45,558 bases of DNA, from positions 1 to 45,558 of IMG/VR virus record IMGVR_UViG_3300018055_000006, one strand, 5' to 3'. This DNA is from a virus. The notes under the pieces were generated by a model that saw nothing but the letters and a program-made list of their open reading frames with translations, was not told where the DNA came from and did not search any database. This document shows positions 1-6,928 of the stretch, in pieces; position 1 is the first letter of the stretch; each line of letters starts with the position of its first letter. Position numbers and translations under genes: made by a program.

Positions 1-3
1 AAT

Positions 4-198
4 ATGCACTACGTGATCAGCGAGATTGACGCTCGTAGACTCGGTGTCATCGATCGCATCGAGATGTGTCAGGCGCACGGAGCACTCGCCGAAGACCTAG
101 CCGCGTGCTCATTGCACACGGATCCGGATTGGAGGAGTGCTGCCACGTGGGCGCGCACCGTGGGCGCTGACCGCAGACTGATGATACTCGAGGCATAG
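4..198 (+). CDS. Hypothetical protein, possibly 5' partial
   Basis: A 64-residue reading frame begins with ATG three bases after the window edge, so its true start and promoter cannot be judged. It has no recognisable domain or membrane segment; the product is soluble with mixed charge (two Cys, several Asp and Arg). It ends just before a short hairpin and the next small gene. It could be the tail of a longer upstream gene because the frame is open to the edge. Function unknown. Confidence 0.5.
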   Translation: MHYVISEIDARRLGVIDRIEMCQAHGALAEDLAACSLHTDPDWRSAATWARTVGADRRLMILEA

Positions 199-207
199 CC
201 GACTCCG

Positions 208-230
208 CCCCTCCGCCACAAGCCGAGGGG
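208..230 (+). terminator. Weak hairpin between small genes
   Basis: CCCCTC pairs with GAGGGG over an 11-base loop and is followed by CTTTC. It lies right after the stop codon of the first gene. The stem is short and the T tract is poor, so terminator function is only possible. Confidence 0.3.
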
Positions 231-262
231 CTTTCGGGGTGTCAGGGAAGGGAATCAACATC

Positions 263-496
263 ATGCCGGCTATCATCACCATTAGGCCCACCGCCCCCGT
301 TGAAACCATCAACCCCGCCGTATTCGAATACGTCATTCGCGACGTCGTCCTGAAAGCCATGAATAGCGGGGAGTTGAACGAAGTGGTGGACGTCCGGACT
401 TTCGCCGAGAGCTGCGTCATGACGCGCGACCGTGGCCTCGTACTGCGGACGATGACGGGGTGCGAATTCCAGATCACGATCGTGCAGTCGCGCTAG
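263..496 (+). CDS. Small hypothetical protein
   Basis: This frame gives 77 residues from ATG 263. That start is chosen because a purine-rich GGAAGGGA stretch lies about nine bases upstream. An in-frame GTG at 239 would add eight residues but has no ribosome site. No domain is recognised. The C-terminal part, with alternating hydrophobic residues, looks like a small beta fold. It is followed 13 bases later by a gene with its own promoter. Function unknown. Confidence 0.6.
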   Translation: MPAIITIRPTAPVETINPAVFEYVIRDVVLKAMNSGELNEVVDVRTFAESCVMTRDRGLVLRTMTGCEFQITIVQSR

Positions 497-498
497 TG

Positions 499-504
499 TA
501 TAAC
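499..504 (+). promoter_or_regulatory. -10 box TATAAC of a leaderless promoter
   Basis: TATAAC ends five bases before ATG 510 and no Shine-Dalgarno sequence can fit between them, so the mRNA probably starts at or next to the start codon. Confidence 0.6.
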
Positions 505-509
505 CACCA

Positions 510-1160
510 ATGCCATCGAATAAAGAATTCACCCACCCGTCCTACGTAGCCGTGTCGTTCAGCCGGCGATCGGGCAACCCGCGGCTATTCGGGTCGAACT
601 TGCCGACGCACTACGGGTACGTGACGCTCGTCGTCAGCAAGGCGACGTTGGTTCGGGACGACCATGACGACCAGTACGCGAGCAGCATCAGCGGGGACAT
701 CATCGAGATCGACTTCAGCTCGGCCCAGTTCGCCGAACTGTTGACGACGATGAATGTCGCGTGCGGGACGCCCGGCACATTGCGGCGGTTCCAGAACGCG
801 CGTGTGCCAGAACCACCCGAACTACCGGGGCGGGTCGAGAACATCCAGACGGCGTTCGAAGTCGACCTGCGGGAGACGGCGGCTGAAGTCCTGGGAAAGG
901 ACGTACCGAGGGCGCGCGCGATCCTGGACCAGAAGTCGTTGACGAAGGCGGACCGGGCCGAACTGTTGAAGATGTTCGAACGGGTAGCCCAGAAGTTGAA
1001 GGACCACGTTCCGTTCATCGTGGAGATGTTGAACGAAGCCGTCGGGCAACGCGTATCGGCCGCGAAGGCGGAAGTCGACGCCGTGATGGCGACGACCCTA
1101 ACCCGACTGGGTATGCGAACTTTGGAACAGGTGAAGGAGTTGGGCGATGGATCGAAGTAG
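510..1160 (+). CDS. Conserved phage protein of unknown function
   Basis: The product has 216 residues. The first 100 carry a pattern I remember from many unrelated phage genomes: a G-N-x-R-L-F-G-S segment, then an acidic strand ending in IEIDFSSAQFAELLTTMN, then a Gly-Thr-Leu-Arg stretch. The second half is helical and charged (residues about 110-216), probably a coiled coil. No enzyme motif is visible. It starts from a leaderless promoter and its 3' end overlaps the next gene by 14 bases, so the two are probably co-expressed. The family is usually annotated as hypothetical; the resemblance is from memory and was not searched. Confidence 0.75.
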   Translation: MPSNKEFTHPSYVAVSFSRRSGNPRLFGSNLPTHYGYVTLVVSKATLVRDDHDDQYASSISGDIIEIDFSSAQFAELLTTMNVACGTPGTLRRFQNARVPEPPELPGRVENIQTAFEVDLRETAAEVLGKDVPRARAILDQKSLTKADRAELLKMFERVAQKLKDHVPFIVEMLNEAVGQRVSAAKAEVDAVMATTLTRLGMRTLEQVKELGDGSK

Positions 1161-1494
1161 GGATTCGGTGAACGAATCGGTGACGCTTGGCATAGGTGAA
1201 TGTGCCCTGGAACGTCCGAAGGCGATCCTGGTTGCCATGCCGGACGAGTTTGAATTGTTGGTCGATCGGTGGATTCCCAAGTCGGTTATCCACGACGATT
1301 CCGAAGTGTACCGGGCGGGTACTTCGGGCAAGGTTGTAGTCCTGGCCTGGTGGGCGCACGCACAGGGGATCGTGGAGGCTGAACTACCTAGCGTCACACT
1401 ACCCGACGAACGTCGGTCACAATTGCCGATGAAACCCCCGACCAAGAAGTGGCTGAAGGAACAAGCCGCCCGGATGGCTCGCGCCAAACGGTGA
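1147..1494 (+). CDS. Hypothetical protein
   Basis: This 115-residue product starts inside the end of the preceding gene, with GAAGGAG about seven bases before the ATG, so translation is probably coupled. The N-terminal 75 residues contain a strand-rich part with a WW pair, and the C-terminal 35 residues are strongly basic (many Lys and Arg), which could bind nucleic acid. No family is recognised. Confidence 0.65.
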   Translation: MDRSRDSVNESVTLGIGECALERPKAILVAMPDEFELLVDRWIPKSVIHDDSEVYRAGTSGKVVVLAWWAHAQGIVEAELPSVTLPDERRSQLPMKPPTKKWLKEQAARMARAKR

Positions 1495-1507
1495 GTACGG
1501 ATTGCGC

Positions 1508-1513
1508 CATAGT
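1508..1513 (+). promoter_or_regulatory. -10 box CATAGT in a GCGCCATAGT motif
   Basis: CATAGT lies seven bases before ATG 1521. The longer string GCGCCATAGT recurs before the genes at 9755 and 43111 and on the minus strand before 42093, which marks it as a promoter variant of this phage. Confidence 0.55.
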
Positions 1514-1520
1514 CGGAATC

Positions 1521-1757
1521 ATGATGAGTACAATCGATACTACTTTGTCGTCGCGCCTACATGAGTTCCGATCGACCAACGGACGGACCGATTCCGATAT
1601 GCGGTGTCTATTGGAATATTTGGCCGGGGATGTCGATCGGTATCTGCAGTTGTACGATGGGTATGGCGTCCGGGCGGATCAAATGCGGGAATTGGCGAAC
1701 ATGCGAACACGAATTCGTGCGATCAAAGACAGCGTTGTGAAATCGAACGGCGGCTAG
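1521..1757 (+). CDS. Small hypothetical protein
   Basis: The product has 78 residues from ATG 1521. The frame is open further upstream (to 1449), but that part overlaps the previous gene, and the promoter motif points to ATG 1521. The protein is helical and charged, rich in Arg, Asp and Met, with no known domain. It ends 19 bases before the first 22-bp palindrome. Function unknown. Confidence 0.6.
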   Translation: MMSTIDTTLSSRLHEFRSTNGRTDSDMRCLLEYLAGDVDRYLQLYDGYGVRADQMRELANMRTRIRAIKDSVVKSNGG

Positions 1758-1776
1758 CGAAGCATCACGGTAGGCT

Positions 1777-1798
1777 GACGTCGGATCGATCCGACGTC
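1777..1798. repeat. Palindrome copy 1 (22 bp)
   Basis: Half-site GACGTCGGATC is followed directly by its exact reverse complement. Here the symmetry extends to 30 bp (1773-1802). It sits between a stop codon and the lipoprotein promoter and covers the place of a -35 box. It could be an operator, or in RNA a 9-bp hairpin with a UCGA loop. Confidence 0.9.
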
Positions 1799-1809
1799 AG
1801 CCCCTGTGC

Positions 1810-1815
1810 TAGTAT
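1810..1815 (+). promoter_or_regulatory. Extended -10 box TGCTAGTAT
   Basis: TG-C-TAGTAT ends seven bases before ATG 1823 and begins 11 bases after palindrome copy 1. Confidence 0.65.
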
Positions 1816-1822
1816 CCTGGGC

Positions 1823-2311
1823 ATGCGACATACATTGGCGTTTCTAGTTTTGACCGCCTGTGTTCAACCGTACCCACCACAGCCGAATCCACCCCCGACC
1901 CCAGCGGCGACCGGTGGAAGTACTTCGACGGGGGGTAGTCCGGGCGTAGCGGGTGCCACACCGGGCGTTTCGCTCGAAGGCCAGGCGTGCCTCAACATGA
2001 TGTTCCTAGGCTGTCCCGAAGGGCAGACGACCGACTGTGAAGCGGTGATGCAGCTGCGTTGCTCGCACCCCAAGGTGACGTGCGCCACCCGGTGTTTGAT
2101 CGACGCGAAGACGCGTACCGAAGCCCAAACTAAGAACACCCCGATCTGCCTAACCTGGGGTAAACGACAGGCGATGACGTGGCGGTTCGTCGACAAGTAC
2201 TGTACCGAAGCCTACGCCATCATCTCGGCTGACTACCTGAACGGTGGCAAGACATTGGCGGGGTTGGATATCGAGAAACTGAAGGCCGACCTCGTATCGG
2301 TGCAGGCGTAA
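1823..2311 (+). CDS. Cys-rich lipoprotein
   Basis: The 162-residue product starts with a short signal peptide: Arg2-His3, then a hydrophobic run, then the lipobox L-T-A-C with Cys13 as the expected lipidated residue. A Pro-rich and Gly-Ser-Thr-rich linker follows (about residues 15-50), then a compact domain with eight Cys that could form disulfides outside the cytoplasm. The gene has its own leaderless promoter behind a palindrome. Phage lipoproteins often block superinfection or act as outer spanins. The Pro-rich start recalls Rz1-type spanins, but this protein is longer and stands away from lysis genes, so I do not choose between the roles. The frame is open upstream to 1604, but only this start gives a signal peptide. 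Confidence 0.8.
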   Translation: MRHTLAFLVLTACVQPYPPQPNPPPTPAATGGSTSTGGSPGVAGATPGVSLEGQACLNMMFLGCPEGQTTDCEAVMQLRCSHPKVTCATRCLIDAKTRTEAQTKNTPICLTWGKRQAMTWRFVDKYCTEAYAIISADYLNGGKTLAGLDIEKLKADLVSVQA

Positions 2312-2312
2312 C

Positions 2313-2681
2313 GTGACCGAAGGGTTTGAACTGATGGCGGTCGCCGAATCGTGGGGCATCGTCGCGGAGGTTGAGAAGATGATCTGTGGTTGTAATCGTC
2401 CCCCCGTTGTCAGTGGTTACCAGGGCCAGATTCGGGATATCACCATCGACTGGAAGGAAGTCGCCCGCCTGTTGGGCGAAGACGTCATGACGGGGGTGGT
2501 CTGGTCTCGATACCCCGAAGACACGACGGGTGACGCGACCATAGGGGCAGCCACGCAGTACGACTTGGAAGCGACGTGCCGCATAATCGTGGGAACGGCC
2601 CCGACGATGGTTCAGGCGGTCGCGACGTTCGGAACGGGGCAGACAGCCCGACAGTTGGTGGCCGTGCTGGTTGATCGGTAG
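2313..2681 (+). CDS. Hypothetical protein
   Basis: The product has 122 residues from GTG 2313, one base after the lipoprotein stop codon. ATG 2334 is an alternative start, since AAGGG lies about ten bases before it. It has a C-G-C motif near residue 26 and a beta-rich C-terminal half. No family is recognised. It is probably read from the lipoprotein transcript. Confidence 0.65.
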   Translation: MTEGFELMAVAESWGIVAEVEKMICGCNRPPVVSGYQGQIRDITIDWKEVARLLGEDVMTGVVWSRYPEDTTGDATIGAATQYDLEATCRIIVGTAPTMVQAVATFGTGQTARQLVAVLVDR

Positions 2682-2705
2682 CAACTCAAAACAACGGAAT
2701 GGCGC

Positions 2706-2711
2706 TATAGT
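2706..2711 (+). promoter_or_regulatory. -10 box TATAGT
   Basis: TATAGT in the context GCGCTATAGT lies nine bases before ATG 2721, a variant of the GCGCCATAGT motif and the closest match to a textbook -10 box here. Confidence 0.55.
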
Positions 2712-2720
2712 AAGGGCGGT

Positions 2721-2951
2721 ATGAGGCGTATGCGAGTTTCACCAGAGCATCGACAGTCGGTCTACAATGCGGTTCGTTCGCATTGGAAGAACGAGGGGGT
2801 TGGGATCAGCTCCGATACGTTAGCGAATCGGACCCGGCTGGATGTCCTAATTGTTGAAGCCTGTTGTGAAGCGATGGTGGAGTCGCGTGCGTTAGAAAAT
2901 GTGGGGATTCGATCGGACCACCCGATGTGGCGACCGGCTGTGATACGGTAG
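2721..2951 (+). CDS. Small hypothetical protein
   Basis: The product has 76 residues. Its middle part resembles a small helical DNA-binding fold (a helix, a short turn, then a helix with a Cys-Cys pair), but the match is too loose to call. It starts from its own promoter and is followed three bases later by the next gene. Function unknown. Confidence 0.6.
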   Translation: MRRMRVSPEHRQSVYNAVRSHWKNEGVGISSDTLANRTRLDVLIVEACCEAMVESRALENVGIRSDHPMWRPAVIR

Positions 2952-2954
2952 GCC

Positions 2955-3347
2955 ATGCGCCACATTCGGGGCCACTACGTTGACCAGGCATCTTTAGTTC
3001 GACTCCTACAAGCGACGTCCGCCCCTGTCCTGAAGGCGGCACAGCGGGCAGGAGACGCGGCGATCGAATGTAACGACTTGGTTCGAAAGCTACCGTGCAT
3101 GCAGGACGGGCCAGTACGGGGATGCCAGATGCCGGACGCCCCTATCTACGTACCGTTACCTGCCCGTGCGACACCAACTCCGAGCTTCGGACTGCGGCTC
3201 GCGTTGGTCATGATGTTGGTCGGATTGATAGGGGTAGCCGTCGGTGGTTATCTGGCCGACCATATACCGGAAACGAGGAACCAAACCCATGTCAGTAACC
3301 CAATACGTGAATGTGTTCGATCCGACTGGTCGGTTGTCAGTCGGTGA
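2955..3347 (+). CDS. Small membrane protein
   Basis: The 130-residue product has one clear transmembrane segment near residues 78-98 (LRLALVMMLVGLIGVAVGGY), preceded by a soluble helical part with two Cys. The last 20 residues overlap the next gene by 59 bases in another frame. It is probably an inner-membrane protein. One-helix phage proteins include holins and exclusion proteins, but nothing here decides the role. Confidence 0.6.
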   Translation: MRHIRGHYVDQASLVRLLQATSAPVLKAAQRAGDAAIECNDLVRKLPCMQDGPVRGCQMPDAPIYVPLPARATPTPSFGLRLALVMMLVGLIGVAVGGYLADHIPETRNQTHVSNPIRECVRSDWSVVSR

Positions 3348-3861
3348 AGTCGTCGAAGGTCGGGACGCCATCGTTGTCGCGAAACAACGCAAGTCGATCG
3401 TCCTGCTACCGACCGATCCCCTGGTGTACTTCTCGGCGTCGCCCGGGTTCGTCTACCGCCCGTGGGGCAAGGGTTGGTTGTACGACAACGTGACCCCCGA
3501 ACGTGGATGCCCGATGATGCTGGGCGTCAGTACGGATCACCCCTGGGTGTACTGGGCGATCCAGATCATGCCGATTCGGGCGTCCGAACCGATGACGGGG
3601 AATCTGCGCCTCATCGCGAACGGGGCGTCGGGCGGTATGGCGATCGGTCTATCGCAGGACGTCCGGTTGCTACCGTTGGACGAACTACCGAAGGGTCCGA
3701 CGGGGGGCGTCGTGGCGGTCGGTCGGTGCGCACTGGGCGTCGTCAGTCCGGGAATTTTGGGGATGTCGATCCACGGGGTAGGGCGGAACGTGCGCGTGGT
3801 TTGGTCGGCGGTATCGGCGGCTGGTGATAAGGTCGACGTTCAAGATGCCGTTCCAGTATAG
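3289..3861 (+). CDS. Hypothetical protein, beta-rich
   Basis: The product has 190 residues from ATG 3289, chosen because ACGAGGAA lies about ten bases upstream. The open frame reaches back to 3244 without a ribosome site. The protein is rich in Val, Gly, Trp and Tyr in alternating patterns, suggesting a beta structure. No family is recognised. It overlaps genes at both ends, typical of a compact phage block. Confidence 0.65.
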   Translation: MSVTQYVNVFDPTGRLSVGEVVEGRDAIVVAKQRKSIVLLPTDPLVYFSASPGFVYRPWGKGWLYDNVTPERGCPMMLGVSTDHPWVYWAIQIMPIRASEPMTGNLRLIANGASGGMAIGLSQDVRLLPLDELPKGPTGGVVAVGRCALGVVSPGILGMSIHGVGRNVRVVWSAVSAAGDKVDVQDAVPV

Positions 3862-4342
3862 GTACCCACTACTCCACGAGTTGCGCCGTCCGTTCGTTAC
3901 GTACGGACCGCACGATCTGAAGGTTCCGGGGATGACGTTGTTGCGCAAGGCGATAGTCGTCCCCCACGCCGGGTACGACGTGTGGGACGAATCCTACCAA
4001 ATCGGACCGACACAGCGACCGCGTGACGTCATGGTGATGCGGGTAGCCCGAACGAAGTCGGGGCACTACATCGGGATGCCGGACGAAGCCCGGTATTTGG
4101 TTGACAACAAGGGCATATCCCCTGAACTACGCCAGATTGACCACCAGACATGTTCGATCGGGCGTAGTGCGACGGACGGTAAGTGGTACGGATGGTCACA
4201 TCGGGCGTTGCAAGGGTTCCAAACGGGCGATGTCGTGCGTCCTGGCGATTGTCACGCCGAGAAGATACCGCCCGGAACCCGGGCGCACAACGAAGCCGAG
4301 GCGAAGTGGTTCGCTGAAGCGTTCGCGGAGGCAGTGTCGTGA
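3845..4342 (+). CDS. Conserved hypothetical protein
   Basis: The product has 165 residues from ATG 3845; GTG 3824 in the same frame is an alternative start. A central segment C-S-I-G-x8-WYGWSHRA-x3-F resembles small phage proteins I have seen without function. The C-terminus is helical and acidic. It overlaps the genes on both sides, by 17 bases at the 5' end and by the GTGA start/stop overlap at the 3' end, so translation is probably coupled. Confidence 0.65.
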   Translation: MPFQYRYPLLHELRRPFVTYGPHDLKVPGMTLLRKAIVVPHAGYDVWDESYQIGPTQRPRDVMVMRVARTKSGHYIGMPDEARYLVDNKGISPELRQIDHQTCSIGRSATDGKWYGWSHRALQGFQTGDVVRPGDCHAEKIPPGTRAHNEAEAKWFAEAFAEAVS

Positions 4343-4605
4343 AGTTCTTGAAGATCCTGGCGACGAAGTTGGGGGCGATGCGGAAAGCGGGCAAGGTAGC
4401 GTTTAGCGATCCACCCCCCGATTCGACGACGGCCGATTTTGTTGAAGACGGATTTGAACCAACGACCGTGGATCAACCGACGCGGGACGAACTGATCGCT
4501 ATCGGCCTAATCGAAGACGACGACCCACCGTCGTATTGCCCGGTCGTCGAAGCCCACCCGTTGGAAGGAAGTATTGCGGACCGGCGGCGTAGGGTTGGGT
4601 TGTAG
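4339..4605 (+). CDS. Small hypothetical protein
   Basis: The 88-residue product starts at GTG 4339, which overlaps the stop of the previous gene (GTGA). The N-terminal 20 residues are basic and helical. The middle is acidic with a D-D-D-P-P motif, and the C-terminus is Arg-rich. No domain is recognised. It is the last gene before the portal promoter. Confidence 0.6.
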   Translation: MKFLKILATKLGAMRKAGKVAFSDPPPDSTTADFVEDGFEPTTVDQPTRDELIAIGLIEDDDPPSYCPVVEAHPLEGSIADRRRRVGL

Positions 4606-4632
4606 GGGTAGGCCGCGGTGGTGTCGGCGTGA

Positions 4633-4638
4633 TAGTTT
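4633..4638 (+). promoter_or_regulatory. Extended -10 box TGATAGTTT before the portal gene
   Basis: TG-A-TAGTTT ends six bases before ATG 4645, leaving no room for a ribosome site; a leaderless start is expected. Confidence 0.65.
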
Positions 4639-4644
4639 AGCGGC

Positions 4645-6417
4645 ATGGCTGCGAACGTGTACAAGCTACCCCTGGCGGCACCGGGTCCGGCGATGGAAGC
4701 CCCTATCATCCAAACCGGATCATCGTTCGGGTTGGACCTGACGACGCTCGGTCCCGAATTCGACGCGAACGCCCTGTTCAACAGCGACAGGATACGGGAA
4801 CTCCAATACCGGGATTCGTTCTTCACGGCGACGAACCACGACCACAAGCTCTTCGACATGAACGGCCGCATGGTGCGGCCTGGCAAGATGTCGAACCAGC
4901 CGCTGTTGTCGGGGGCTGTGCCGTCCGTCTACGTCCCGTTGGACCAGCGCCGACCGTCTACCCCCTACCGACTGGCGCGGAAGATCGTGACGGCGTTTAG
5001 CGGGATGGTGTTCGGTTACGGGCGATTCCCCCAATACCGATCGGACGATACCGTCACGCAGGACTGGGCGCAGGCGCTGTCGGACGCGCTGGGCATGGAG
5101 ATCAACATGATTCGGGCCCGCAATTTAGGCGGGCGCAGCGGGACCGTTGGAATCTCGTGGGCGCTGGTAGCGGGCGAACCGCGGTTGAAGGTCCACAAGG
5201 GGTACCACATTCACTGCTTGGAATGGGACGATGAAGACCAACGAATCCCGTCCCACGTTGTCGAACTGTACCAGTCGAAGACGATAGCGGCGCGCGGGAA
5301 GGAACAGTGGATGTGGCGTCGACGCGACTGGACGAAGACGGCCGACGTCGTGTTCCTACCCCAGCCCGTCGGGAAGAAGACGCCCGAATTTTGGGAGATT
5401 GATCAAGACGCGTCGTACGAACACGGCGATACCAAGTGTCACTTCTACTGGATCGAGAATCTACCCGACGACGACGAAGACGGCAGTTGCGACGGGTCGC
5501 CCGACTACGCCGTGGCCTACGAGCAGTTGGTTTCGTTGGATATGCTGAACAGCGTCAACGTACAGGGCGGCATCAAGAACCTGGACCCGACCCTCGTCCT
5601 GCGGATGGACGAAGAAGACGTCGGCAAGGCGGTAGTCCAGAAGGGATCGGACAACGCCTTACGAACAGGTGTCAGCGGTGACGCGAAGTACCTCGAATTG
5701 TCCGGGTCGTCGATCGCGGCCGGCATATCGTTGGTCGGAACGAACAAGTCGCAGATTCTGGAGATCACCGAATGCGTCGCCCCTGATCCGGACTCTATAG
5801 CGGCGGCGGGCACGTCGTCTGTCGCCCTCAAGATGGTTTACGCCCCCATGCTGGTGAAGTGTTCGATCCTTCGGTACCAATACGGGCGGACCATCATCCG
5901 CGTGTTGGAAGACGTCACGGCGTACGCGCGGCGATTCATGCCGGATTTGACGGCGGCGACACCCGAAGATCGGTACGTTCACGAACCGGTTTTAGACGAC
6001 GATGGTAATGTGATCGACGAAGAACCGATCGAATTCACGATGGCGTTGCCACCGCGGATCGAATCGACACCGACGTTGGGACCTGACGGGAATCCGACCG
6101 GTGCGATAACGAAGACGAGCGTTGAACGCACGCCGGGAACGGGGCGGATCTGGCTCGAGTGGGGTCCCTACTTCCAGCCGACAGCGGACGACGACCAGAA
6201 GGAAGCGCAGGCGTTGTCGTTGGCGGCTGGAGCGAAGCCGGTTATGTCGCAACAGACGGCGGTTGAATTGCACGCGAACGCGCACGACCGGGACGGCCAA
6301 GAAGAGTGGTCCAGGATTCAACGTGAAACGGCGGCGACGACAGCCCAGCAGGCACAGGCGAACTCTGGTATGTTCCCGTCCATCGGTGGTGAAGTACCTG
6401 ACCAGGGGGCACAATGA
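4645..6417 (+). CDS. Portal protein
   Basis: The 590-residue product fits a portal: a single large protein at the start of the head block, followed by a MuF-type minor head protein. An arm-like N-terminus is followed by mixed wing and stem regions. A helical stretch near residues 390-430 has alternating Ala, Leu and Arg. The C-terminal part has a W-G-P-Y-F-x4-D-D-D motif followed by Ala- and Gln-rich helices, a pattern of SPP1 gp6-like portals. It would form the dodecameric ring at the unique vertex through which DNA passes. It is transcribed from its own leaderless promoter and overlaps the next gene by four bases. I assign it by pattern and position; no search was run. Confidence 0.8.
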   Translation: MAANVYKLPLAAPGPAMEAPIIQTGSSFGLDLTTLGPEFDANALFNSDRIRELQYRDSFFTATNHDHKLFDMNGRMVRPGKMSNQPLLSGAVPSVYVPLDQRRPSTPYRLARKIVTAFSGMVFGYGRFPQYRSDDTVTQDWAQALSDALGMEINMIRARNLGGRSGTVGISWALVAGEPRLKVHKGYHIHCLEWDDEDQRIPSHVVELYQSKTIAARGKEQWMWRRRDWTKTADVVFLPQPVGKKTPEFWEIDQDASYEHGDTKCHFYWIENLPDDDEDGSCDGSPDYAVAYEQLVSLDMLNSVNVQGGIKNLDPTLVLRMDEEDVGKAVVQKGSDNALRTGVSGDAKYLELSGSSIAAGISLVGTNKSQILEITECVAPDPDSIAAAGTSSVALKMVYAPMLVKCSILRYQYGRTIIRVLEDVTAYARRFMPDLTAATPEDRYVHEPVLDDDGNVIDEEPIEFTMALPPRIESTPTLGPDGNPTGAITKTSVERTPGTGRIWLEWGPYFQPTADDDQKEAQALSLAAGAKPVMSQQTAVELHANAHDRDGQEEWSRIQRETAATTAQQAQANSGMFPSIGGEVPDQGAQ

Positions 6418-6788
6418 CGACCGACCAGGACATCTTCGCCCGACCTGCCATCTTCGCAGGCGCGCGGGCGCCCGAGGCGTTGAACTGCATCGTCAACATC
6501 GGCGAACGTGAGATCGACCTGAACACCGTGTCGTCGGTTCGATTTCGCGTGCGGATCGGGCAGGGGAACGACGACCGAATCTGGACCGCCGTGATCGTCA
6601 AACGGCGTAGTGACAAGATGACGATCCGCCACGTCTTCGACACAGCCGGTGTCGAAACCCGAACGCCTGGGCGGTATCGCATCATTCCCGAACTGGTGTT
6701 CCACGTGGAACCGGCCGATCCCGAAGACCCACCGATCCCGGACGGCATCGTACGGTGCGAGGCGTTCTATCTCGGGGTCAAGCCGTGA
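6414..6788 (+). CDS. Hypothetical protein in the portal operon
   Basis: The 124-residue product overlaps the portal stop codon (ATGA), so it is probably translated by re-initiation. It is beta-rich, with alternating hydrophobic residues and no known domain. Its place between portal and minor head protein suggests a structural role in the head, but this is inference from position only. Confidence 0.7.
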   Translation: MTTDQDIFARPAIFAGARAPEALNCIVNIGEREIDLNTVSSVRFRVRIGQGNDDRIWTAVIVKRRSDKMTIRHVFDTAGVETRTPGRYRIIPELVFHVEPADPEDPPIPDGIVRCEAFYLGVKP

Positions 6789-6919
6789 CCGACGCAACGC
6801 GGTCGCGGTTGAAAACGACGGCTGTTGTGAAAGTCGAACCCGACACGATCATCGAAGTACAACCGATGAAAGATCCGGTCGTCGAAGTCCGGGTGGTTCC
6901 GCCCGACTCCGACGTGTAG
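6785..6919 (+). CDS. Short protein (44 residues) between head genes
   Basis: GTG 6785 overlaps the previous stop codon (GTGA), and the frame runs 44 codons to a TAG at 6917-6919, just where the next -10 box begins. The product is made of Val, Glu, Asp and Pro with a Lys-rich start, and no motif is known. The exact four-base overlap and the fill of the gap between two genes argue that it is real in spite of its size. Confidence 0.6.
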   Translation: MTDATRSRLKTTAVVKVEPDTIIEVQPMKDPVVEVRVVPPDSDV

Positions 6920-6922
6920 GAT
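6917..6922 (+). promoter_or_regulatory. -10 box TAGGAT before the MuF fusion gene
   Basis: TAGGAT (preceded by GTG) ends six bases before GTG 6929. Its first three bases are the stop codon of the 44-residue gene. Confidence 0.6.
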
Positions 6923-6928
6923 TGGTCG

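Noticed and set aside
1449-1520. Upstream extension of the 1521 gene
   Set aside because: It overlaps the preceding gene and has no ribosome site, whereas the promoter motif fits ATG 1521.
4645-6417. Large terminase as product of the first big gene
   Set aside because: No Walker A or B and no nuclease motif is visible; the helical end and the position before MuF fit a portal.
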